A stretch of DNA of 64,000 bases, from the NCBI RefSeq assembly GCF_002836775.1, contig NZ_PJAQ01000065.1, forward strand, positions 124,001-188,000, in the 5' to 3' direction. This document shows positions 36,683 through 46,623 of the stretch, in pieces. Origin of the DNA: Colwellia sp. 12G3 (GTDB taxonomy: Bacteria; Pseudomonadota; Gammaproteobacteria; Enterobacterales; Alteromonadaceae). Position numbers and translations under genes: made by a program. Under the pieces are notes generated by a model. That model had not been told where the DNA came from. It was given only the letters and a program-made list of their open reading frames with translations, and ran no database searches. Numbering within the stretch: position 1 is the stretch's first letter; each line of letters opens with the position of its first letter.

Positions 36683-36901
36683 TTGCAAGAGTGGTTATGT
36701 AACCAATCAACATATATTTGTTAAGTCTGACAGGAATAGATACCTGCTTTTATCAATATCCCCTCAGATTGAATAATAAATAGCATTAAAATAGTTGATA
36801 TGAAAACTCGAGTTTCTGTGGCGTTCTCACTAATAATTAACCTTAACAATTAACATATACTGCTCTTTTATCTAGGGTACTTAGCTAGAAAGACTCAATA
36901 A

Positions 36902-36936
36902 AAAGGCTAGAAAGTTCATCTTCCTAGCCTTTATTT
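36902..36936 (-). terminator. Terminator of the alpha-amylase gene
   Basis: AAAGGCTAG pairs with CTAGCCTTT, followed on the minus strand by a T-rich tract, about 30 bases after the amylase stop. Confidence 0.85.
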
Positions 36937-36961
36937 AGTCATTGAGGGAGATAACTATTAT

Positions 36962-38968
36962 TTAGAAGTTTCGAATTTCAACGCTATTACTGTTGAAATC
37001 GAACTTGTTAATTTTTCCACATTCAGCAATATGGTTACTCGATGCATAAGGAGCATCAACTTGGCTGATATCCCCTTCCCAACCTTGGCCATTTTTAACA
37101 TACGCCTTAACTTCAAACTTGTTATTGACGGCTTTATTACAATCCATATCAACATCTAACATCCAGTAATGTAGGCCCCAAATATTTAAGGGTTCTTCAC
37201 CGAAACCATCGGTAGCAACGGTACGAATAGCGCCAAAAGACGATGGCCAAACATTAGTAGTCCAATCAAGAGGAGTACCTTGTGCTTCACTACTTTGACC
37301 TGCTTCACTACCATACCAGTCTAAATAACTTTCATTACTCTTCCATGGCGTTGTCGTCGCATTTAATAAATTGTTATGACTGATTGGCATAGCACAATCA
37401 AAATTAGACGTTTGACAATTTCTGCCTAAGTTATTATTGGCGTAATCATGATCAATACCACCACGGATAAACATGTCTTGACCACTTTGCGTTTCTGATT
37501 GGATAAAGATCACGGTACGTTGCCAATCAGGATCACCTGGATCAACAGTATTTCCAGATATTTTTGCTGCTTGATGAATTGCAAACGCATCCCAAGCACC
37601 AACATTAGCATTGATACTACCACCATTGTTCACCGTAATAGTTTCGCCACTACATGATTTAGCATCAGCAGATAATTCACCTTTTAAGACGTTACAATAA
37701 GTACCTGACGCCATAGTAGTATTTAGTGTTGCGTTTAAATTACCCTCTTCTTTGTTAATAGCGACAAACCCAGAACTACCACGACCAAAGGCTATTTGAT
37801 TATTGCCATTATCCCACCAATTAGTGGTGATCCAGTTATCTGCAGTATTGTTTCTAAAATCTACACCACCAGAGATATACGACCATCTGTGTTCACACTT
37901 CCAGTCACTACCAAAACATTCTACATTGCCATTGTTATGTACCGGAACACTTGGAGCACCACGGTCAGTATCACCATGAAAGTCATAACTAGACATAACT
38001 TTTGGATAACCATACGGATAAGCCAACATAAATACATTGGCTAAATCATATAAACGACCATCTTCAAAAGTAATGACATTTCCTCCCCCGCCATGACCAC
38101 GCTGATTATCATGGTTATCAACAAAAACTACTGCTGAGCTACTGGATAAAAATCCCCAAGCTTCGCCAAAATTACTGAGTGAAGAAAGGCTGCCATTTTT
38201 AAAGATATTACCGAGTTGAGTGGTATATTTAAATTCTGTCACTAAGCCGGTGCTTTGATATTCGCCAGACGAAATAGCTTCACCACCTTGATCAATCACT
38301 TCTTGAAAGATTAACGGTGAGCCATTTACTTTAGATAATACTCCTTGAATATCACTTAACGCCATATGCTTGGACGCGTCTAAACGAAAGCCTGTTACAC
38401 CAATATTTTGTAAATCGTTAAGGTAACCCGCCAACGTTTCTTGCACATAAGATGAGCTAGTATTGAGATCAGTTAAACCTACTAACTCACAGTTTTGAAC
38501 TTGCCAACGATTGTTATAGTCGGTAATAGCACAAGTATCATGAAAATCTTGTGGTCCAAAGTTAGGGTAGCTTTTGTTGCCATAGTTACTGCCCGCGGTA
38601 CCGGTTCCACCACCTGCTGCCATATGATTTAAGACAGCATCAACATATATTTCAACCCCTACTGCCTTACAGCGACTAACCATATCGACAAACTGGGCAC
38701 GGTTACCACCGCGGCTTTCTAGTTGATAACTCACTGGTTGATAACGAGTCCACCATTGACCGCCTTGTATATGTTCATTTGGTGGTGATACTTGCACTGC
38801 CGCATAACCTTTAGGCCCTAAATATTCTTCACATTCTTGTGCAATATCTTGCCAATTCCATTCAAATAAGTGAACAAAAGTGGTTGGTTGGGGGACTGCT
38901 TGTGCTTGGCAGACAATGCCTAACGCCAAAGCAGTAGTTAACAATGACTTCATTACTTTAGTATTCAT
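36962..38968 (-). CDS. Secreted GH13 alpha-amylase (chloride-dependent type) with C-terminal extension
   Basis: 668 residues with a signal peptide ending AQA. The GH13 catalytic barrel has [16 protein letters not shown] (nucleophile Asp197), FQEVID (acid/base Glu223) and [15 protein letters not shown] (Asp287). Arg195 and Arg290 sit where chloride-dependent, animal-like alpha-amylases bind chloride. The sequence strongly resembles the cold-adapted amylase of Pseudoalteromonas haloplanktis. After the domain C (to about 470) comes a 190-residue C-terminal part, likely the equivalent of that enzyme's removable C-terminal propeptide, or an added starch or surface-binding domain. It hydrolyses starch outside the cell. 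A perfect 14-bp palindrome lies 118 bases upstream of the start. Confidence 0.93.
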   Translation of the reverse strand: MNTKVMKSLLTTALALGIVCQAQAVPQPTTFVHLFEWNWQDIAQECEEYLGPKGYAAVQVSPPNEHIQGGQWWTRYQPVSYQLESRGGNRAQFVDMVSRCKAVGVEIYVDAVLNHMAAGGGTGTAGSNYGNKSYPNFGPQDFHDTCAITDYNNRWQVQNCELVGLTDLNTSSSYVQETLAGYLNDLQNIGVTGFRLDASKHMALSDIQGVLSKVNGSPLIFQEVIDQGGEAISSGEYQSTGLVTEFKYTTQLGNIFKNGSLSSLSNFGEAWGFLSSSSAVVFVDNHDNQRGHGGGGNVITFEDGRLYDLANVFMLAYPYGYPKVMSSYDFHGDTDRGAPSVPVHNNGNVECFGSDWKCEHRWSYISGGVDFRNNTADNWITTNWWDNGNNQIAFGRGSSGFVAINKEEGNLNATLNTTMASGTYCNVLKGELSADAKSCSGETITVNNGGSINANVGAWDAFAIHQAAKISGNTVDPGDPDWQRTVIFIQSETQSGQDMFIRGGIDHDYANNNLGRNCQTSNFDCAMPISHNNLLNATTTPWKSNESYLDWYGSEAGQSSEAQGTPLDWTTNVWPSSFGAIRTVATDGFGEEPLNIWGLHYWMLDVDMDCNKAVNNKFEVKAYVKNGQGWEGDISQVDAPYASSNHIAECGKINKFDFNSNSVEIRNF

Positions 38969-39337
38969 TTTTATTTTTATTCCTAATGTAGTGTTAATTT
39001 AATGTCAATTAAGTGTTATTTTTTGCTGTTTAAATAACCACATCAGATTGCTATAAATTCAAACAAATGGATATGTAAAAAAAGATGAATACGTATTCAG
39101 AAAGTGAGGTATATAAATTAAGTGCTATTGTTATACAAGGAGAATTTTCATTCGAAATTTTAAAAACGGCTATTATTATCTTTAATTCGCCGTGAGAATA
39201 AATAGATTAATGTAAGTAAATTAACCTTAGTGTATAAGGAGAACCCTCACTATCTACTAAGGTAAATATAAAAAAGAATGCTAGATTGGAATGAAGCCAG
39301 TGACTCATCCCAATCTGATTCTGGTCTTTCTTAGGTG
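38969..39337. other. 369-bp intergenic region with the amylase operator
   Basis: No gene is seen. It should hold the amylase promoter and the 3' end of the DUF2339 transcript. The only clear structure is the palindrome at 39086-39099. Confidence 0.6.
39086..39099. promoter_or_regulatory. Perfect palindrome, LacI-family-like operator
   Basis: TGAATACGTATTCA is a perfect 14-bp palindrome with the central CG typical of LacI/GalR-family operators, 118 bases upstream of the amylase start. A maltose-type regulator elsewhere in the genome is the likely binder (inference). Confidence 0.6.
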
Positions 39338-42220
39338 TTAACTGTCACTGCTTGCCATAGCCACGTCATCTTTATTTGATATTTTTTGATACCAAAATGA
39401 TGCGAGTAAAATAAAGATGCCTATCCCCATAAATAACATAACTTTTTGCCATAACAATGCGTTTGCCGCATCAATCATGGCAAGTTTCACTATGCCTAAT
39501 AAAATCAGTCCAAAGCTGTATTTTACGGTGGCTATACGCCTATCTTTTAAGAATAAAATCATAGCACCATGCACAGCTAATAACGGCGCAATCAACAAAT
39601 CTAGGCGATATATCTCAAGTGAAGACAACACGCTTATATAGGTAATTGCAGTAATTGAGTGTAAAAACAAATCACCATTAAGTTTGAGCATCTTATCAAG
39701 GATAGACTGCTTAAATCGGTACTGCTTTTGGTATAAGGTTGCAGCCAAGAAGGTAATAGGCACCAATGCATAACTGACTTTATCTTGAATGAGGATCCAA
39801 GCGGCAACCAGCAAAATTAAGTTAACTACGGTAATGAAGTATTCATTTCTTTTTAAGTGCTCGGACAGGCTTAAAATATTAAAAGCAGAAGACCAATAGA
39901 GTGCCGCACTAATTATTCCATATACAAGACTATTCGTTTGACTACCAATAAATAGGGGTATAGCAAAACCCAAGGTTAGCATTCCCCAGCTACAAACAAA
40001 TTGATAAATATGCTCTTGAGTTTTGCGATTTAATAAATAGGCCGTTGCGTAATAAGCGCTAAAACCAAACAATGCGATAACACTATTAGTTAGCGATAAT
40101 TGCTCAATAGCTAAGACCAAAAAGATACTTGCTACCCCAGTTAATACCTTAGCTTCTATAAATAGCAACTTGTGATTCACTTTACGCGCTAACATTAATG
40201 CCAATAAGGGTGAAAGCCATAAAAACATAACTGACGCTTCATCAAAACGGTGAATAACAGAGCCTACCCAACAAACAGGAATGAGCAGGTAAAAGAGTAT
40301 TCTTACCGATTCAGCAAATTGTTTCATGGCACTTTCTTGCTGATATTTTCGATAAAAAGCAGACCATAACCAAAGTTGCGAGAACGCTGAAATTAACGCT
40401 ATCTTTGCAAAGAGCGGTAACAGGGTAAATCGATAACTATCAACAAACATTGCCCCTTGATAGACATAAAATAGTGGCACGACAATTAATATAGCCGCAA
40501 AAATTTCTATCGCTTTATGCTGACAATTTTTAGCTCTAAATAATATAACTAACTGTATCAGGATAACTAAACCGCCCGTCCAGTTTTCTAACCATATAGT
40601 GGCGCTGGCAATAACCAAAACAGTAAGCCAAATAACCTCTAATAATTGCAGTAATGGTTTAATTTTCGTTTGAGTTAGTTTATCAAAAGCTTCACTGTTA
40701 TTAATGAGTCGTTGCCATATTGCGATAATGACAACAATCATCAGTGATAAAACCCAACCATCAATTGATTTTAAGGCAGGTAATGGGAAGTACATAACTA
40801 AGGCTGACCATGAGTAAAACAGCGCTATGGCTGTTAATATTTGTCCCTGATGGATAGACGTTGAGAATTTATATCGTCGACCAATAGACAGTAATAATAA
40901 TCCTTCTACTGCCCACGCTATTCCCCAATAAGCATCACTAATAGCACTAACAATAGTTAATATTGCCCATGAAGCAGAAAGTAAAATGAAGAAAGATGTT
41001 AGCTCTCGTTTTACCTTATAAAAGAATACACTTGCTGTGATAGCAATGAAGGTATTTAAAGCAAAAATAATACTTATTTGGGTGCTAAATAATTCAGTTG
41101 CTTGCCAGAACAGTAAAATGGTGGCACCTACAAGCGCAGCAAGAAAAACTAAGCTCGGCTTAATGACAGCATCTTCTTTATATAAGCTCGCACAAACGTA
41201 AGTAAAAAAGAGCAGGTAAAATAAGTTAACAAGCCAAGCTGACAAAATGATATTTTCAAAACCTAATATCCATTCAAGTGACACTAAGGTAAACGCAAGA
41301 CTCAAATGAGCAAGCCATGCGCCGACTTGCCGATAAGATAAAATCAAACTGCTGCACACAACAAACGCTAACGAGAGCAAATAGTAAAGTGGCTCAATAT
41401 TAATCACATTCGAAAGCACTGGCATGGTGGCTATACCTATTATGCCTAATGCGGCAACAACCTTGGTATCTAACCACAGAGCAAGTGCATGACAAACTAA
41501 GGCTATAGTTAAATATAAGCTCAACACCGCCAGGTTTGGTATAAGCGCGTAGACACTGCCAGAAAAATAAACAGTACTGTAAGACAGCAATATTCCTAAG
41601 GTGACAATCGCGGTAGCAAACTCGCCATAGCGAGTTTTCACTTTCAGACCTATGCCTAACCCCATGACCAAAATGGCCGCAAAGCACATTAATAGTGATT
41701 TATAGCCCGCCCCTAATTGATCAATAAGCAGTTGCATTAAATAACCAAAGCCAGCAAGCGTTAAACCTATGCCAACCATGGTAAGGGTGAATATGCCTAA
41801 CATGCCTCTTTCTTTATAAGACTGATACGCTTTGGTCAACGGAGAAAACCATTCGAAAAATGAAGATAATATCGCTTGAAATAAAACAGTAATGAATGAC
41901 GGCACCGTAAAAGTTGATGCGGTGCTCTCCCTGCCTGATGAGCATTGAACATTCGTCACATTTTCTTCAGAAACAGCCGTTTTATGAAAAGTTTGTTTAG
42001 CTGCTTGTGTTCTTACTGAAGCGAGCTGACCAGTACTCTCCAGCACAAGCTCTGCGCTATGTTCATCAATTTGAGTAATCGCTCGGTGTTGTTGCTCCGC
42101 TTGTGTTTCGTCTTGCACAAGCAAGTCATTTAAGCGATTTTCAACAGCAACAAGTCGTTGGCTAAATTGCAGCTTAACAAGCGCTAATTCGGATCTTAGG
42201 GCTCTAATGTCTTCATTCAT
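39338..42220 (-). CDS. DUF2339 multi-spanning membrane protein
   Basis: 960 residues. A short soluble N-terminal coiled coil (about 1-30, MNEDIRALRSELALVKLQFS) and a linker precede more than twenty hydrophobic helices (from about 140 to 945), with short basic loops between. DUF2339 proteins have this single very long polytopic layout; their role is unknown, and links to cell envelope or polymer transport have been proposed. The gene stands alone and read leftward. No soluble domain with recognisable catalytic residues is seen. Confidence 0.88.
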   Translation of the reverse strand: MNEDIRALRSELALVKLQFSQRLVAVENRLNDLLVQDETQAEQQHRAITQIDEHSAELVLESTGQLASVRTQAAKQTFHKTAVSEENVTNVQCSSGRESTASTFTVPSFITVLFQAILSSFFEWFSPLTKAYQSYKERGMLGIFTLTMVGIGLTLAGFGYLMQLLIDQLGAGYKSLLMCFAAILVMGLGIGLKVKTRYGEFATAIVTLGILLSYSTVYFSGSVYALIPNLAVLSLYLTIALVCHALALWLDTKVVAALGIIGIATMPVLSNVINIEPLYYLLSLAFVVCSSLILSYRQVGAWLAHLSLAFTLVSLEWILGFENIILSAWLVNLFYLLFFTYVCASLYKEDAVIKPSLVFLAALVGATILLFWQATELFSTQISIIFALNTFIAITASVFFYKVKRELTSFFILLSASWAILTIVSAISDAYWGIAWAVEGLLLLSIGRRYKFSTSIHQGQILTAIALFYSWSALVMYFPLPALKSIDGWVLSLMIVVIIAIWQRLINNSEAFDKLTQTKIKPLLQLLEVIWLTVLVIASATIWLENWTGGLVILIQLVILFRAKNCQHKAIEIFAAILIVVPLFYVYQGAMFVDSYRFTLLPLFAKIALISAFSQLWLWSAFYRKYQQESAMKQFAESVRILFYLLIPVCWVGSVIHRFDEASVMFLWLSPLLALMLARKVNHKLLFIEAKVLTGVASIFLVLAIEQLSLTNSVIALFGFSAYYATAYLLNRKTQEHIYQFVCSWGMLTLGFAIPLFIGSQTNSLVYGIISAALYWSSAFNILSLSEHLKRNEYFITVVNLILLVAAWILIQDKVSYALVPITFLAATLYQKQYRFKQSILDKMLKLNGDLFLHSITAITYISVLSSLEIYRLDLLIAPLLAVHGAMILFLKDRRIATVKYSFGLILLGIVKLAMIDAANALLWQKVMLFMGIGIFILLASFWYQKISNKDDVAMASSDS

Positions 42221-42458
42221 GATTACATCCTGTAACTATGCTTCAAATTTTAAGTTTTTATAACCTCCTAAGATAATGCTATAACCAATTGACTACAATC
42301 ATTAAGTTATATTTTGATAAGACCTTTCAATATGCCTTCACACTACCGTTACGTGTTTTTTCGAAAGGTTATTGATAAAATATCGATAACCTATGGTATA
42401 ACGTTTTTAATCCACTCATTTCATAACCTATCATTAAATAGCTTACCACTGCTTTAAC

Positions 42459-42490
42459 AAAGACAAATGAGAAGACTCTTATTTGTCTTT
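42459..42490 (-). terminator. Hairpin after the exported-protein pair
   Basis: AAAGACAAAT pairs perfectly with ATTTGTCTTT around a 12-base loop, 26 bases after the stop at 42517. T-runs are short. Confidence 0.6.
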
Positions 42491-42516
42491 GTCTGCTTTA
42501 TTCACTTACCATTAAA

Positions 42517-43257
42517 TTAGCTCTTTGCCATTTCAATCAAATAGCCTTTAACATAGTTTTTTAACTTTCGAGATTTTGCTTTTTGGCTCACCTGAGTTAA
42601 TAATTCTGTATACTTTTTTTGTTCAGAGCGGGCTAATACTTTACAAAAGAAAGCGTATTGTTGTACTTCATCACTCGATAACTCATTGCGTAGATAATTT
42701 GCATTAATTTGCTCGACAATTTCCGCCAAAGCATACTCATTAAAATATTCAATATCGATCAAGTTACGGGCCAATTTAGTTTTAAATTCAACATCGCCTG
42801 TTTTTAGTTCATCAAGCCATGTACTGCGTATTTTCTCATCGTTAAGTAAATAATCCATTGCGCGTTTATGAATATTCATTGCTATATTTTTACGTAAATA
42901 CAATCGCCATTTATCAGAATACTTAGTACTCGCTTTACAACGACTTGAGCTATTACTGTCACAGCCAACTTTTTTATAAGACAGCTGATTAAAGGATATT
43001 TGTGATTTATCATGCTTAATTTCAAGCACCAACTCATACCCCTTATAGTCATTTAACCAAGCCGTTACCATCGTTGGTGACTTTTCTTTGACTTCCCAGC
43101 CTCGTTGCTTAAGTGACTCGATAATTACGGCTTCAGTATCAGTGACATAAGTTTTATTAATCTTAATAGGTTCATCAAACCATGAGCGTTCTGTTGAAAA
43201 GGAGTTGCTACTAAAAAATACAAAAATCGACAGTAATAGGGTTTTATAATATTTCAT
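42517..43257 (-). CDS. Hypothetical exported protein, member of a tandem pair
   Basis: 246 residues with a signal peptide (MKYYKTLLLSIFVFFSSNSFS). The first half resembles the neighbouring 149-residue protein: a helix with IIESLKQRGWEV, strands with YELVLEIKHDKSQISFNQLSY, a C...C pair (VGCDSNSSSRCK) and KYSDKWRLYLRKNI. The second half (about 130-246) is an added helical region of charged residues. I do not recognise the family. The two genes are 10 bases apart and form an operon. They probably arose by duplication with an added or lost C-terminal half. They act in the periplasm if the signal is correct. Confidence 0.65.
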   Translation of the reverse strand: MKYYKTLLLSIFVFFSSNSFSTERSWFDEPIKINKTYVTDTEAVIIESLKQRGWEVKEKSPTMVTAWLNDYKGYELVLEIKHDKSQISFNQLSYKKVGCDSNSSSRCKASTKYSDKWRLYLRKNIAMNIHKRAMDYLLNDEKIRSTWLDELKTGDVEFKTKLARNLIDIEYFNEYALAEIVEQINANYLRNELSSDEVQQYAFFCKVLARSEQKKYTELLTQVSQKAKSRKLKNYVKGYLIEMAKS

Positions 43258-43267
43258 TTTTAATTCC

Positions 43268-43717
43268 TTAGTGGCTTAATGCATTAATAATGGCGCTACG
43301 TAAATCTTTCATGTGACTATAATATTTGCTAGTTTCATTTTTGTAGCAAATACCATCAACATTATTTTGGCATCGATAATCGTCATACGCATCGAGATAC
43401 TTAAGTTGGATATATTGTTCATCAAATTCAACTTTGGTATAAATTACTGCTTCAGAATAGTCCCAACGAAGTACAAGAAAGTTATCACCATCATCTTCTA
43501 ATATCCATTTGATACTTTTACTGGTGAGTGCCGCGCTGAGAATAGAAAAACGAACTTCTTCTTGGCTTGATTGATGTTTTATAACCTCATGGGCTGACTT
43601 GATATATTTATCTTTAGTCTTTTTTTGTGATTGATCTATGTTAAGTGGTGATATTTCAGCTTGAGTCGATAACGATAGTCCGATTAAAGCTATGATAAAA
43701 AGGTTAACAATTTTCAT
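43268..43717 (-). CDS. Hypothetical exported protein, first of a tandem pair
   Basis: 149 residues with a signal peptide (MKIVNLFIIALIGLSLSTQA). The mature part has a helix with ILSAALTSKSIKWILEDDG, strands YSEAVIYTKVEFDEQYIQLK, a Cys pair (RCQNNVDGIC) and a final helix KYYSHMKDLRSAIINAL. The same order and the Cys pair recur in the next gene, which suggests tandem paralogues at low identity. No known family is recognised. It is the first gene of the two-gene unit. Confidence 0.65.
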   Translation of the reverse strand: MKIVNLFIIALIGLSLSTQAEISPLNIDQSQKKTKDKYIKSAHEVIKHQSSQEEVRFSILSAALTSKSIKWILEDDGDNFLVLRWDYSEAVIYTKVEFDEQYIQLKYLDAYDDYRCQNNVDGICYKNETSKYYSHMKDLRSAIINALSH

Positions 43718-44114
43718 TTACTATTCATCCCTAAGTGTATTTTCGCTTATATATTGTCGTTAGTTAAATTAACAACAAGACGAAAAATGAGGCAAGATAA
43801 TAACCATTGTAAATATATCGGGTCAAGCAAGGTTTTTTATATGAATAATAGACTTGCCGCTATTTATTAACTAAAACCCTCTCCATATCTCTGCTCTAAA
43901 GTCATTCCCTTTTGGTAAAAAGCAATTTTTAATGTCACGGTTCACACCACCGCGAAATAAAAATATTTATAAAATATTCAGCCTTCAACGCGCTAACTGG
44001 ATCTTAAAAGTTATAACGTTTATATTACCCCAACAAACTGGTACGATGAGTTTGCATTATTCATTCAAAACGATGCAACTCAATTCCTGAATTCAAATAC
44101 AAAAGTGACTATAA
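43718..44114. other. 397-bp intergenic region, nothing clear
   Basis: Both strands are broken by stops. I see no repeat, RNA or strong hairpin. It contains the divergent promoters of the exported-protein pair and the DUF4442 gene. Confidence 0.5.
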
Positions 44115-44600
44115 ATGAATTTATTATTTAAAAAAGCTTGGATTTTTCGCCTTATTATGAATATCTGGCCGCCCTTATTTTTTGCTGGTATTCGCATCAA
44201 GCATATATCAACTGACTTTAAAACCGCTCGTGTTGAATTAACCTTACGTCCGTGGAATAAGAATGCTGTAGGTAGCCATTTTGGTGGTTCTTTATTCGCC
44301 ATGACCGACCCTTTTTGTATGTTGATGATCCTTGCACAGTTAGGAGATGACTACCTGGTATGGGATAAAGCAGCTGACATTGATTTTATAAAGCCGGGTA
44401 AAGGTAAAGTTATTGCAGAATTTTCCATTAACCAAAATCTTATCGACGAGATTATTGCTAATACGGCCAAGGGTGAAAAATACTTACCTCAAATCCCTGT
44501 TTATGTGAAAGACGAACAAGGGGATATCGTCGCTAAACTGAATCGTACCTTGTATATTCGTAAAAAGAGACCAAAGAGTATTGAAATGGCAGCCAAGTAG
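44115..44600 (+). CDS. DUF4442 hotdog-fold (thioesterase-like) protein
   Basis: 161 residues, no signal peptide. The hotdog-fold pattern is visible: RPWNKNAVGSHFGGSLFAMTDP as the helix-strand element with its conserved His and Gly, then DIDFIKPGKGKVIAEFSI and a terminal strand KLNRTLYIRKK. DUF4442 proteins are related to PaaI-type thioesterases and may cleave or bind acyl-CoA. The substrate is not evident. It overlaps nothing and is convergent with the DUF3300 gene 17 bases away, without a clear terminator between. Confidence 0.85.
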   Translation: MNLLFKKAWIFRLIMNIWPPLFFAGIRIKHISTDFKTARVELTLRPWNKNAVGSHFGGSLFAMTDPFCMLMILAQLGDDYLVWDKAADIDFIKPGKGKVIAEFSINQNLIDEIIANTAKGEKYLPQIPVYVKDEQGDIVAKLNRTLYIRKKRPKSIEMAAK

Positions 44601-44617
44601 CTGCCACCTGCCTTACC

Positions 44618-46015
44618 TTAATTATGTTTGCTTTTATGTTGCTTACTTACCGTTACCGCGTGCCTATTTGAAGGCTTATGTGAGGGTTTTTTTACTGGCT
44701 TTGATGACTTACTAACCGATGGCTGTCGAGACGAGCTTGATGACGGCTTCGATACTGGCTGTCTATATTCCTGTTTTGACGACGATTTTTTATGTATTGA
44801 GTACTGTTTATTACTTGCTTGATGTACGTCCTCTTTCATCGCTTTTTTATCGCTAACTCGCTGTTTATTTTGTTGCTTAATATTTACCGGATATTTATGT
44901 TGTACTGGAAATTGATTGGCACGATAATTTTTAGTTTTAGCATTATTACTTGTTGAGTGCCCGCTTTTAATCGCCTTAACCTGCTGATTGTTTTTTATAC
45001 TATTACTTTTATAACCACTTCTATTGCTTTGCACACTTTTGTTCTGGTGCATACTACTAGGTCGACCGCTATAATATTTTTTCTTTACACTACCACTGCT
45101 ATAAGCAACACCCCGTCTATGTTTTGGTTGATGATTCCAGCGTTTTGCATGATGACTGTTAACAATTTTTTTTCTTGGATGATAACCATGTCTATTATAG
45201 TGACTAACCACTACATGACGGTTATGCCAATGAAAGGCGCTAAAGAAAAATTGACTACTGATATGTACACCATGCCCCCAATAGAAAGGACCATAATATG
45301 AGGCATATCGATTAGGATGGTGCCAATAAACAGGTGGATAATGCGACCAATGCCAACGACCATAAACCACACGAGTATCGTAATAGGGTACGTAAATAAT
45401 CTCTGGCTGCGCGGGCTCAATAATGATCACTTGCTGTTCTTTTATGACTTGAACATTATTCATATTTGCCAAACTACCCGCTTTTTCTGCCTGCTGGCGA
45501 AGCGTTTGAATACTGGCAAGCACCCTAGATTCATCTTGTAAAAAAGCATCACCGAGAGTTTGCATCCAGTTAAGATTTTCACTTAATTTAGCCATCACAC
45601 CAGAAAAAGATAATAATGCTTTAATACTCGCGTCCCATTCTTTGCTCTCTGCCTTATTTTGTAACTGCTCTGCTGTCAGTGTCGAGTGTTTAGTTAGCCA
45701 ACGTTCAGCCTCAATAACTTCTAAGGGATAAGTAGCGGCAATTAATATATGGGTAAGTAACGTATCAGGATATAAAGCAATAGGTGCTAGCGTTTGTGCA
45801 AGCTCGGCTTCAGATAACACCGACTCTGGTTCTTGATATGCTTGCGCTGTAACTGCAGTAGTAAACATCGCAGTTGACAATAAAAACAGTAACAGTGTAG
45901 AAAAAATCCGTAATAACATTAGCGGCCTTACCTTTAAGCTGCTTTTTTGTAAGGATATTTGCTTTGAGATGATTTTTTTAAAGCTCTTTTGACAAGGCCA
46001 TTGATGAGTATTCAT
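44618..46015 (-). CDS. DUF3300 family exported protein
   Basis: 465 residues from the ATG at 46015, which has AAAGG six bases upstream; an earlier ATG at 46033 has no ribosome site. A hydrophobic signal (about 33-58 of this form) follows an unusually long basic N-terminus. The DUF3300 domain (about 70-220) has LSEAELAQTLAPIALYPDTL, HILIAATYPLEVIEAERWL and IIIEPAQPEIIYVPYYD. After it comes a His/Trp/Tyr-rich part (RWHWSHYPPVYWHHPN) and a very basic Lys/Ser/Gln/His tail. Family members are envelope proteins of unknown function; the tail could bind nucleic acid or polyanions. Confidence 0.85.
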   Translation of the reverse strand: MNTHQWPCQKSFKKIISKQISLQKSSLKVRPLMLLRIFSTLLLFLLSTAMFTTAVTAQAYQEPESVLSEAELAQTLAPIALYPDTLLTHILIAATYPLEVIEAERWLTKHSTLTAEQLQNKAESKEWDASIKALLSFSGVMAKLSENLNWMQTLGDAFLQDESRVLASIQTLRQQAEKAGSLANMNNVQVIKEQQVIIIEPAQPEIIYVPYYDTRVVYGRWHWSHYPPVYWHHPNRYASYYGPFYWGHGVHISSQFFFSAFHWHNRHVVVSHYNRHGYHPRKKIVNSHHAKRWNHQPKHRRGVAYSSGSVKKKYYSGRPSSMHQNKSVQSNRSGYKSNSIKNNQQVKAIKSGHSTSNNAKTKNYRANQFPVQHKYPVNIKQQNKQRVSDKKAMKEDVHQASNKQYSIHKKSSSKQEYRQPVSKPSSSSSRQPSVSKSSKPVKKPSHKPSNRHAVTVSKQHKSKHN

Positions 46016-46623
46016 AAGCTTACCTTTATTCATTATTAATCTTATTAAATAGAATAAGCTTCTGTAGCTGAACCAATGCTGAACAAAAGTCGAAATAAAG
46101 TTAATTTGGGGTGCATCTAAAAATGGATAACACTATCCTCATTTAAACGCTTATCTATAATATTAAGATAAACAGTCGCTTCTGGGACATTGTAGTGATA
46201 TTCAAGACATTAACAGTTAAATACCTAGGCTGTATTTAACTTTTATTTTATAGGTATCGCGCTAATAATGAAAAATTGGTGGCTAAAATGTTTAGAAATT
46301 AAACAAGTGTAATAACCATTTTTAAATCAACGATTAATACGTCTAGACTGCGCAAGTCTAGACGATTATAATCGCGCCATCCTAAATAATTAACATTATT
46401 TATTTAGAATACTAACTAAAAACATTATCTTTACTCATTATTTTAACTCTATTTACCGCTCCTGCTGCATTTATATAAAAACCTGAATAGGCTAAAAATG
46501 TAAGCCCAAAACAGGTGTAGCAAGCGAGTATAAAATGGCGAATGAGGCTGAAAAGTTAGTGGTTATTCTTAATCACATCACACGCAAAATCTACACTCAT
46601 GAATCACTTATTTAAGGAAAAAA
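46016..46623. other. 608-bp intergenic region with a strong hairpin
   Basis: No gene is seen on either strand between the divergent DUF3300 and OmpA-like genes. The only strong structure is a perfect hairpin at 46340-46364, in AT-rich surroundings. Confidence 0.6.
46340..46364. promoter_or_regulatory. Perfect 10-bp hairpin in intergenic DNA
   Basis: CGTCTAGACT and AGTCTAGACG flank GCGCA. The stem is extended outward by CGATTAATA and ATTATAATCG with one offset. It lies in the 608-bp gap before the OmpA-like lipoprotein gene and has no T-run, so it is more likely a regulatory site or a small-RNA structure than a terminator. Confidence 0.45.

Noticed and set aside
44957-45301. Plus-strand frame of 114 codons
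   Set aside because: It is antisense to the Lys/His-rich part of the DUF3300 gene, whose repetitive codons give long open frames on the other strand.
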